A DNA stretch of 64,000 bases from Haplomitrium mnioides (taxonomy: Eukaryota; Marchantiophyta; Haplomitriopsida; Calobryales), in NCBI GenBank assembly GCA_049999725.1, contig JBNGIS010033894.1:143933-207932 (forward strand), given 5' to 3'. Of this stretch, positions 55,626-64,000 are shown piece after piece. How positions within the stretch are numbered: position 1 is the stretch's first letter; each line of letters starts with the position of its first letter. The notes below the pieces were generated by a model that worked only from the letters and a program-made list of their open reading frames with translations, was not told where the DNA came from and ran no database searches. Made by a program: the position numbers and the translations under genes.

Positions 55626-55631
55626 CAACAA

Positions 55632-55700
55632 CTGCTACTTTGAACCAGAAACATGCCACTCAAAATAGGAACTCTTTTGTTTTTGGAAAATTGTGATTTT
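55632..55700 (+). repeat. Left terminus of copy C
   Basis: GCTACTTTGAACCAG, then GAACTCTTTTGTTTTTGG and TTGTGATTTTTGAACTC, in the outside-to-inside order seen at the right end of E/B (complement) and the left end of E/B. Confidence 0.7.
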
Positions 55701-55925
55701 TGAACTCAAAAAACATAAAAAACAAGGTTATTTTTTAAAAACAAAAAGAACATGAGTTTTTGAGGCTTGTTGTTGGCCGTTTCAACAAGCATGATGGAGC
55801 AAGAGTCAATTTTGTTATGCAAAATCAATCAATATTACTAGTTTTTATGAAAATCTTGGAAAACTTGAATTTGATGGAAAGTATAAAAATTATGGTAAGT
55901 TTTCACCCAAAAATTGCATTTTGTT

Positions 55926-57380
55926 ATAAACTATGCTTAACCCTAATCCATAGTTAATTACCTTAACCTTAGTTATGTAGTTAAGCTATGAGGTAGTTAC
56001 ATATACCTCATTGTATCTTATGTATAGTATATAGAGATATAATATATGAGAGTGAGAGTTGGAGGAGAACAAGCGTGTCGCATACAATCCACAACACGTT
56101 ATCAGCACGTGAAGACTCTAAGAGACAAAAATTAAAATTTCCATAAAAATTTATTCTTATTTATATTACAATTTATATAAAATATTTTAATATATTTTTA
56201 AAGAGGAACGAAGAAGGAAATGCGGTGCAATTTTTGGCATACGAGTTGATTTTCGCGAAGGAGGAATCCACCAATTTGCTTCTCTTATATTTCGAGCAGT
56301 CTGTGAGATAAATTGAAGAAATTGAAGAATTCTTTTAAGCTCTTTTGGAGTTTGTTGAAAATCTCCAAAATGTGAAGATATGAGATAACTTCCTACCTTT
56401 TTCTTGAAATTTCTAAGAAAATTTCTAACTTTCTATCATAATCTTTTCTAATCTAACAATTAAGTTTCTAAAATCTTCCAAACCTTTCAGAAGTAAATCT
56501 GTTTTTGTTTCTATTTCTTTTTTCTGAATGGAAACAAACTAAAACAAATCTAACATTAGAAAAGATTGCAGAAAAAAACAGAAATCTAAATCTAACATCA
56601 GCAATCTTGTTGTTCTAACCAATAAATTCATTTTTGTTTTTCCCTCTAAATAGAAACACAGTTTCCATTTTTCATACATCCTAAGTAACAAAATAAAAAA
56701 GATTATAGCAGAAAAATAACAAGATCATCCCTCTTCTAGTTTTTCATCACTAACTGTCTTAGTTCCTCCAACAGATGCCAAGAACCTGTTTATAGTTCGA
56801 ACAGAATTAGTAATACTAATTATTCCTCTCTCAACTCAACTAATATCAAACAATCTCTGAAAAATGAATACAATAGAAAAGCTAAACTTCAAGGAGTTGA
56901 CAATAGATGGGGCTAATTACCTTTCATAGAGCCTTGATGTAGAGGCTCACCTTGCTGCTAAAGGCTTTGAAGACACCATACTAACAGACGAAGGTCCTAG
57001 CCTACAGGACAAGGCCAAGGCATTAGTTTTCATGAGACATCATTTAGCAGACTCTCTTAAAACACAGTACCTCAACGAATATAATCCCAGAACATTATGG
57101 GATGAACTGAAAACCAGATTTGATCATATGCAAATTATATCCTTACCTGCTGCTTGTCATGATTAGATCAATCTGCGAGTCCAGGATTACCGAACAATTG
57201 CAGAATATAATAGCAAGCTCTTCCAAATTGTATCTCAACTTGCTGTTTGTGGATCTCTAGTAGATGATCTTGAGCAAATTGAAAAAACTTTATCTACATT
57301 TTATGCCACAAATTTGGTGTTAGTAGCATAGTATAGAAACATGAACTTCACGCAATACTCACAGACACATTTATCCATGA
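55926..57380 (+). mobile_element. Truncated copia: 5' LTR, leader and partial gag
   Basis: A probable 163-bp LTR (55934-56096, TGCTTAACCC...CCACAACA) is followed by the copia priming motif CGTTATCAGCACG and a ~770-bp leader. The gag starts at ATG 56863: MNTIEKLNFKELTIDGANYL, VEAHLAAKGFEDTIL, ALVFMRHHLADSL, TLWDELKTRFDHM and VQDYRTIAEYNSKLFQIVSQ, the UBN2/Retrotran_gag type. It stops within gag near 57340; no pol and no 3' LTR follow. The transposon tail resumes at about 57380 (matching 45840-45880 of copy B). Four stops interrupt gag. Confidence 0.8.
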
Positions 57381-58678
57381 TTACAATTCTAAGCCCAAAA
57401 GTTGAAATACACGTCACAAGAAATTATTTTGAAATATGTTTGATTGCACAAACTCTAGACGCGTATAGACATGGTGCTCTTTGAAACATTTTTCTTGGAA
57501 AAAAATTGCAAATTATAAAGAAAAAGCCTAAAGGGACTAGAAGTTAAGGGAATGAGTTTGCAATGGTTAATACAAAAACGAAGAAAATGAAATATTGCAT
57601 GGATTTAGGAGCTTTATTTTAAAGTTTCAGAAAGAAAGAAGCTTTCACTTTTAGTTGAAAATCCATGCAATCAAAAGTTAACGTGGGCTTTCAAAAAGGT
57701 TTCAGCATTTTAAAATATTTCATAGTTCAACGAAGCATATACACAAACATATTATAGTCTAGAATAAAAAAGGCAGTAGCTAAGGAGATTGAATTAAGAT
57801 TGTAAACAAGAAACATCACCAAGTTTTAGACTTGATTCAACCAAACAAAGGTCTCAAGATCTACAAAAGAGTCTATGACTTGTGTACAAACTAAGTTGAA
57901 ATCGATAATCTTTGTATGAAGAAGCTTGAGGGTTGTATATGAGAAGTAGAGCTTGTGGAAGGCTTGGACTTCCAACCCAAAGTCTATGCGCGCATAGGAA
58001 TCCAAGCTCAAGATCTGAACACTCCACCCCAAAGTCAATGCGTGCATAAGAATCTGAACTCACCAACTAAACATTCTACAATAAAGACAGACAAGAACCT
58101 AGGTTTCAAGTTCCACACAAGAGTTTTTGTATGCTGTACGTTTCGCTTGTGAATCAAAGTCTATGTGCACATAGGGTTCACACTTCTACAACAGAGGATA
58201 CAGACTATAAACATTCTAGTTTTTGTAGCAAACTCTATCCACGCAAAAGATTTTGATTTCTAATTCAGAATCTAAAGGTAAAAATGGGTCCAAAGCTCTT
58301 CATCTAAGTCAAACTGCGCTAAAGGTTTTAAGTTTTACATCACAGTCCTAACAAGTAAAAGACAATTAGTCAACTTGGGTAGATGTTTTAGCAAGACAAT
58401 AACCTTATACTCTTCTAGAAAATAATAAAGTTAGAAACAAAATACTTACATTTAGGAGAAGAAAATATTTTTACAAAGCAAATAAAATATTAACTAAAGA
58501 TTTAGGTTTCATTTACAGAGAATAACATTCAACTTGGAATGATTTATAGTAAAAAGTTCAAGTTGGTAGAAAAATTCAACAAGTTGGTTCAAAAGATTCT
58601 CAAGTACTTTATAAAATAATAATCTTAAATTACAATATACTTGAAATACAAAATATAGAACAAAATTTTTAAATAACT
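57381..58678 (-). other. DUF7869-side tail of copy C with hairpins
   Basis: The interval 57381-57900 matches the tail of copy B on the opposite strand. The interval 57960-58350 holds hairpin units such as GTCTATGCGCGCATAGGA (57980-57999) and TCTATGTGCACATAGG. No coding sequence was recognised. Confidence 0.65.
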
Positions 58679-61600
58679 TTAGTCACTCGTCTTGACTTCT
58701 TTGGATTTAGCTTCAGAAGATTCATCAAGGTTTTCTTGATCTATCTCAGTGTTAATGATAGTGATTGAATCTCCTTGAAAAACTTCAAGATTGAGGGATT
58801 TTTGTCTTTCAAACTCAAATAGATTTGCTTCAATGGTAGTTAGAGTGGTTTTTCTCAATTGGTTTTTTGGGTAAGAAGAAAATCAAAAGATAGAATCGTG
58901 ATTTGTGTCATGTCAGCCAGTGGAATAGGAGCTAATCTGGGTTACAAGGAACCAGAAGCGGCAACAACAACATTTCTCCATTCTGAAGTGGTAAGATAAT
59001 CTGGACGCAGTAGAATAGCTCGAATCGGAAGCTAAGAGCATGTTACCTCATTTTCTGATCCGAAGTAGCGGAACCGGATTCATATAGTGAAGGAAGGAGG
59101 CAAGACTCGGAGAGGTCAGCGCTAGAGAATTCTAGGGAGATGGCATCGAAAGAGAGAAGGAATACGAGGTAGAGCAAAGGGACCTACGAGAGCAGAGGAG
59201 AACCGCAAGGCAACAATTCTTGACAGAGGGAGCTATGACAAGGGTGAAAGTCGGAATGCAGAACGGAGGAGCCAACTGTTCGACCAGTGCATCCTCAATT
59301 CGTGACCATTCAAGATGAAGAAACAATTGGTGGTTATATTTGACTGCATCATCACAAAGCACAAAAGACATAAAAGTAGTATAGTAAAACATTTGTCGAT
59401 ACTTGTAACTTCAAAACACAACCTTAGGTGTCATAAACATTCAAGTCATCTTAAACAAATGTTTGAATTTGTAGAAGTAAAACACTTTGTAAGAGATTAA
59501 AAATAAACTTTGCGCAATTTGAAAAAAGGAAAATCTATTTCAAAAAGAGAAAAACAAGATTTGCAAACAAAAGGTACCAGAACACATCCTTTAAGTGTTT
59601 TGGATGAGTGGCGACAACAACTGATGGTATGCGTGTATAGAACCAATGCAACAACACTAATATCATGGCTTGTTGTGACTATTATCGCGACAGGTTTTAA
59701 AAGGAACAAGAACAAATCCTATACGCGTATAGGGTTTGCAAACAACAAAAAGGATTCTTTCAAAATTTATTTTACAAGAGGCTCTTTAAAGGAACAAAAA
59801 CAAAACTTGTTGCAAGGCTAAGGTCACCACCAAGAATCAAATTCATTTTCTTGCTTTAATCAACTAAAGACAAGGTTAAAATTAAAATATACAACAATAG
59901 ACTCTATGCAAGCATAGACACTCTTCTCACGACTCAACTTGCTAAGAATTATTCGACTCAAATCTTATTTGCTAAATAACTTCACAAAAAAATACCTTTT
60001 GGCTATAAGTTGAGAAAATATAACATCTCTAGAACTAAGCTTTGAGTCTAGAAAAACAAGGATAGATTAGCCAAATGTGTCAAAAGAGAAGAAAATTTGT
60101 TACTTTTGTCGGACTCCAAGACAAATTTTTCTTACAAAGATTTTATTTCTTTGTATATTTCACAAACAGCAATTTATTGCGTTTTGGAATTTTTACATTT
60201 GAAAAATGAGTTCTCCAATGTTTTGTAAAACCGAGAAACTAAAAATACAATGGGGATCTTTCTCTTTCAAATAAGTTGTATTGTAGTCATAAACTTTCCA
60301 ATTTGTAAAATTATAAGGAAAGTTATACACTTTGTGAGTAGGCATTCTCTTGCAATGTCATTGGGAAAAATTGTCCATCCACTCACACACAAAAATGCCT
60401 TTAGCATGTAGTTCTCTTTTTTCAAAAATACCTCTAGGATCTATGTTTTTGAGATTTTGAATCCTTTGGATTCTATCATTCCTTACTACTAATATTAATT
60501 TAAAGGCTGTTCTATAAACAAAGGTATCACCAGGAGTATCTTCTTGGTATTCCCTACTGCAGTGTGATATCTCGATTCTTTATGCTTTGTCGAAAGTATG
60601 TTTCTCTCACAGTTTTCAAAAAATCTGTCTTGCACAACGACAAGCAATTTTTTCGACAATAAGAAATTCTCTTCAATTTAGAAATTGACATTGGATTGAG
60701 CTTTTTCTTCACAAAGCTCTCGTCATGATGGACTTTCCGCAAAGAATTTGTGCGTAAGGTGTTTATCCGTTTGGGTTTTGGCCCAGACAAAGAATTCTTA
60801 TGTTGTGCTGGGCAATTAGGTCCGTAAGCAAATCCATGAATAGGAGATAGTTCATCCTGAAGATCTTGATCATCATCGTAAACAGTGTTTGTTCCATCGC
60901 AGAAATTTTTTGAGAGATGAGGTTCTTCTTGAGGATTGAGAGAGCTGCATCATTCTGAAACAAAATCTTGATCAATATCTCGATTAGAAGGAATTGGTTT
61001 TTGTAACAAAATTGGTGCCTTTGGCAATAACTCCAAAGAAATGTTGATTGATTGAGACTCTTTGTGAGAATCATTTTCCAAACTATTGTCTAATGACTCC
61101 TCCAAAAGAATTCAATTTGTTTCAGATGCCCCAATCTCCTTGCAAGGTGCAACTTGAAACAAAGTCACTCATTGCTTGAGTGGTGCTATTGGAGACAGTG
61201 GCTTATCTCCAAAATTAAAACTATCTACAGATTGTATGCTTTTTGTGTTTTGAACAAACATACTTTGATCATGAATATCAAGGTCTCCCTCAGATGTGGA
61301 CATAGAAAGGCCTACAACCGTTTGAAATTTCTGTGTTGAACTTTTTTTTGCTTATATGTTGGAATACTCAGAAGAAAGATTCAACTTTGACTACTTGAAG
61401 GGAAACAAAGATCTTGTGCTTTAATTCTCTACAAGCACTGGGTTCCCTCTTTGATCTTTTGTGCTCAAGTTGTTTAGTCATTAATCCTATGCGCATATTG
61501 GATTCAATCCTTGACCCTATGTGCATATAGGGTTGAGTCTCTGATCTTATGTGCGCATAGAGCTCACCTTCTCGATCTTTTTGGGTAGAGCTATCTGATT

Positions 61601-61784
61601 CAATAGAAGCCATCTTTTTTCCCGATATACTCGCCATCACACTTGATGCTTTTGGTACTCTATTGCTTTCCTTCAAATGATTTCTGTTTGAACAAATCTC
61701 AACATGCCTATCAAAAGTAACACTTTTTTGTGAAGATGAATCTTGGAACTCTAACATATTCTTGCCTTTAAAAACTCTAGCTAT
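58679..61784 (-). pseudogene. DUF7869-type gene, copy C, catalytic region deleted
   Basis: The 5' part is well preserved: MLEFQDSSSQKSVTFDRHVE (61700-61757), PKASSVMASISGKKM, YAHIRSETQP, then GLLTDLIAQH-like, GPKPKRINTLRTNSLRKVHH and SKLKRISYCRKN. The start codon position reads ATA where copies A and B have ATG. The 3' end has DESSEAKSKEVKTSD before the stop (58679-58681). Between them the region equal to 2017-3487 of copy A, which holds all catalytic motifs, is missing and ~395 bp of foreign sequence (58917-59311) takes its place. This copy cannot encode an active enzyme. Confidence 0.8.
58917..59311. other. Foreign filler replacing the catalytic region of copy C
   Basis: Purine-rich and GC-richer than its flanks (GAAGGAAGGAGGCAAGACTC, GGAACCGGATTC). 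It is not found in copies A, B or F. It begins after TGATTTGTGTCATGTCA and ends before GATGAAGAAACAATTGG. The style resembles plant mitochondrial intergenic DNA, but no gene was recognised, so the source is unproven. Confidence 0.6.
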
Positions 61785-61960
61785 TGAAAAGGCTCACTAA
61801 AAATCAAGTACTTCAAGGAACTATTTTAACAAATATTATGACCCTCTTGCAGCACACCTAAAAGATGTGTTTTTCAAGAATTTTCGCAAATCGACAAAAT
61901 TAGGAACTTTTTGTGAAGAAAATGAAAAAAAGAAATTGGAAAGATAAAAACGAGCAATGC

Positions 61961-62067
61961 TTTACATACTAACTTCTTCTTTTTGGCACCAGGCAAACCT
62001 ACGTGTCAAGAGCTCTGCGAATCATTTTTAAGTGGGAAAATACATTTTTTGAAATTTAGCTATAAAA
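61961..62067. promoter_or_regulatory. Bidirectional promoter of copy C
   Basis: Rightward TATA box TATAAAAA (62061-62068) for the methyltransferase gene. The leftward position (61961-61970) reads AGTATGTAAAG, a one-base decay of the AGTATATAAAG of copy A. Between them CACCAGGCAAACCTACGTGT and AGCTCTGCGAAT are conserved with E/B. Confidence 0.65.
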
Positions 62068-62247
62068 AGAGCATCACTGGAAAGTTTCTTTCCATTGTTG
62101 CGAGTGCAATTTTTGGTTTTTGTTTTTTAGTTATTGTTGTTTTTTCATTTACTTACCTTTTTTCCATTTACAACCTTTAGAGATTTGTGAGCTTTTGTTC
62201 ATTACATTTTTTACCTCTAATTAGACTTGTTTCTAACATCTTGAGAA

Positions 62248-62607
62248 TAGCATCTCAAGGAAATGTTTCCCACCCTACTCAACCAAAGCCATACAAGTAT
62301 TCAGATGTTGTCAAAGCTCTAAAGCCTTAAAAACTAGAGTGGAATTGGCTTGTTAGTTATTGCTCCTTGAAAGACCCCAATCAACATCTTTACCTTTTTG
62401 TTGGTGAAGGTGAAAAATTCAATTTGGGTCTAGTAGTCCAAATCACCATGATATGTGAAGGCAATTAAAACCAACATATGGCTGCTTGTGCAGTCCTAGG
62501 ATTCAATTACCATTTACTATGCAAATCGCAAACGATTTTCTTTTTGTTAGATAAAGAAGAGGGACATTTTTGTTAAGCATCTTAAGGCGGCAAAGGAAGA
62601 TGGCAAG
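62248..62607 (+). pseudogene. Methyltransferase gene exon 1, copy C
   Basis: Begins at ATA (ATG in copy E) with ASQGNVSHPTQPKPYKYSDV, then LEWNWLVSYCSLKDPNQHLY, LFVGEGEKFNLGLVVQITM and, in another frame, KHLKAAKEDGK before the donor GTAAAT (62608-62613). The exon corresponds to 40647-40994. Only this exon and the following intron remain. Function of this N-terminal region is unknown. Confidence 0.7.
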
Positions 62608-62654
62608 GTAAATTCTGAAAATATTTTTTCCCTTGTTTCTTTTATTACTAAGTC

Positions 62655-62945
62655 GGAACTCCTAGGTCAATGTGAGCATGGAGTCCCGAGATCCAGTCGC
62701 TCATGGATCCGGAAGTCCATGCGCGCATGGACTTGGGAGTCCTTGCGCTATAGGACTTGGGAGTCCTTGCGCTATAGGACTTGGGAATCTATGCGTGCAT
62801 GGACTTCCAAGTCTATGCATGCAGAAACTAGGGAGTCCATATGCGCATGGACTCCTTTAGTCCAAACGCGACTTGACTCCCGGGCCTAGGCAAGCAAGGA
62901 CTCCCCAGTCCATGCATGCTTGGACTTGGGAGTTCCTTGTTCTAG
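62655..62945. repeat. Hairpin array in methyltransferase intron 1, copy C
   Basis: About eleven units with ~24-bp spacing; the cleanest is a perfect palindrome with core AGTCCATGCGCGCATGGACT (62714-62733). Two consecutive units, GTCCTTGCGCTATAGGACTT at 62740 and 62764, are identical. This is the same intron as 40140-40590 in copy E but with different unit sequences. Confidence 0.85.
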
Positions 62946-62949
62946 TACC

Positions 62950-63486
62950 GATCATTGAAGAGGAGCCAACTGTGAGAGCATAGTCCCTGCAAAAGAATCA
63001 GAATTGACGTGGAAGATGCTCTTTTCGGCGCAGCAAAAATAAAGGAAAGTGTTATTTCTTGAGTTTTTGGGAAAAGTTGTGAATATGGAAAAGAAAGGGC
63101 AAAGAGGCTATGCTATAGGGTGAGAATTATTTTGAGGAAAAAAAAAATAAAAATAAAAACTAATCTAATTGTCGAGGGCAAGCCAGCCCCTATCTACGTT
63201 TCTATCTATCTATTCTATTTTTGTTTTCGATGGACAAGTTGCCCTTTGTGCCCTAAACTAGGTCCGTCCAGGGGCAGAGAAGAAAGATGCGATGGCCTTA
63301 GACCCCCTAGCGGGGATGCCTCTCAAAAGAAGAAGAGAGAGGGCTACTTTTATACATGTGCATATCTTTAGTAAGATACTTATGGGATAAAGGGCTAGTT
63401 CCTGGTTGAGCGTGAGGATGGCGGTGTGAAGAATTGATCTGCGAGGACTAGTGTTGCGGGGTGATCGATCTGCGAGCTGATCAATC
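62950..63486. other. Unrelated sequence beyond copy C
   Basis: Base composition changes here. It holds GACGTGGAAGATGCTC, an A-rich run (63139-63161) and GATCTGCGAG-type short repeats near 63436-63475. No gene recognised. Confidence 0.4.
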
Positions 63487-63600
63487 ATGAAGGAGATGCT
63501 CAACATGACGGATATAGACAATAGTGGAAGAATTACGTGTGAGGATTCAGCTGCGGGATTAATTAAAGGGGTGCCTATTCTTCGACATCGATCTCAAGTA
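63487..63600 (+). pseudogene. EF-hand exon fragment, CDPK-like
   Basis: MKEMLNMTDIDNSGRITCED contains an EF-hand loop D-I-D-N-S-G-R-I-T-C-E-D with acidic residues at positions 1, 3 and 12 and Gly at 6, preceded by KEM and followed by AAGLIKG. This is very close to the first EF-hand of plant calcium-dependent protein kinases (L-KEMF-M-D-DNSG-IT-EEL--GL). Similarity fades after ~38 residues although the frame stays open to 63702. No kinase domain or further EF-hands were seen, so it looks like a captured or decayed exon. Confidence 0.6.
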
Positions 63601-63702
63601 CTATCGAGAGCTGACTTCATAACATCAGGATGGTGTGAGAAGCAAATAGCATTTTTCAATGGTTCGTCCTGTGAAGGCATGAGATGTTTGAGAGAATTTT
63701 AA

Positions 63703-64000
63703 TGAGGTTAGTGCCCTGTCATAGAATGGGATGCATTTTGATGAAGTATGGAGAAGACTTAGAAGTTATTAGGAGAAACTTAGATTTGATCGGTTTTCTT
63801 TAATTTGTGTAGAATTGAGTACAGAGTAAATTGTGTTCTTATTAGAAATGTTTAGAAGCTGATATTTTATACAGGGATATAATAGTGCTTAAGTAATTAG
63901 TACCAATTTACAGAAGTGAAAAAGCTCTTGTAAACCAGAAGTTATAACCGGTCAAAGTTACAAAAGTGAGCTGCGGAAAAGTCAAAACAGAGAGTATCTA
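63703..64000. other. Non-coding end of window
   Basis: AT-rich; nothing recognised. Confidence 0.4.

Larger units (their letters stand above)
55632..62950. mobile_element. Two-gene transposon, copy C
   Basis: Left terminus at 55632 (CTGCTACTTTGAACCAGAAA). A DUF7869 gene on the minus strand (58679-61784), a promoter (61961-62067) and the first exon plus first intron of the methyltransferase gene on the plus strand (62248-62950) follow. Homology ends near 62950, so the right end is truncated. It is inserted in copy H and has itself received a truncated copia (55926-57380). Confidence 0.7.

Noticed and set aside
62950-63486. Second mitochondrial insertion
   Set aside because: The composition is reminiscent of plant mitochondrial DNA but no gene or boundary could be recognised, so it is left unassigned.

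Overview
The window is nuclear DNA of a land plant, built almost entirely of nested, decayed transposable elements. It holds Ty1/copia and Ty3/gypsy retrotransposons of plant type, a nuclear insertion of plant mitochondrial ccmC (46031-46400), and an EF-hand exon fragment resembling a plant calcium-dependent protein kinase. No tRNA, rRNA or intact host gene was seen. The large, nested, AT-rich content would suit a fern, lycophyte or gymnosperm, but that placement is inference.

The main discovery is a family of two-gene DNA transposons, present as about six copies called here A, C, E/B, F/D, H and I. The best copy, E/B (35761-46550), has imperfect terminal inverted repeats. It carries two divergently transcribed, intron-containing genes on either side of a ~100-bp bidirectional promoter with two TATA boxes. 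The rightward gene encodes a DUF7869-type, transposase-like protein (LYLQLDN, NKN, GYTHDQID motifs). The leftward gene encodes a ParB-like domain (AGGNHSTAA) followed by a class-beta N4/N6 DNA methyltransferase (IADIPY first, DLCSGSG near the C-terminus). Introns, 3' tails and even one coding exon are filled with short palindromes such as AGTCCATGCGCGCATGGACT. All copies carry stops or frameshifts. The proposed interplay, in which the transposase mobilises and the ParB-methyltransferase marks or binds element DNA, is inference.

Layout: 1-1312 methyltransferase-gene fragment I (minus). 1788-8065 copy A: DUF7869 gene (minus), promoter, internally deleted methyltransferase gene (plus). 8066-32378 a minus-strand copia element inserted in the tail of A. 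That copia is itself interrupted by a 3.7-kb solo LTR (9638-13354, TSD TAGAG) and by a 12.7-kb gypsy element (18573-31290, TSD GGGTT). 32379-32536 the displaced right end of A. 32537-35760 and 46551-49480 the two halves of copy F/D, split by E/B. 49960-53787 two chromovirus-like gypsy fragments in head-to-head orientation. 53788-55625 methyltransferase fragment H, interrupted by copy C. 55632-62950 copy C, itself carrying a truncated copia and a DUF7869 gene whose catalytic region is replaced by foreign filler. 62950-64000 unrelated sequence with the EF-hand exon fragment.

Limits: everything was read by eye. Exon boundaries come from splice-site consensus and comparison among copies. Percent identities, ages and database matches were not computed.
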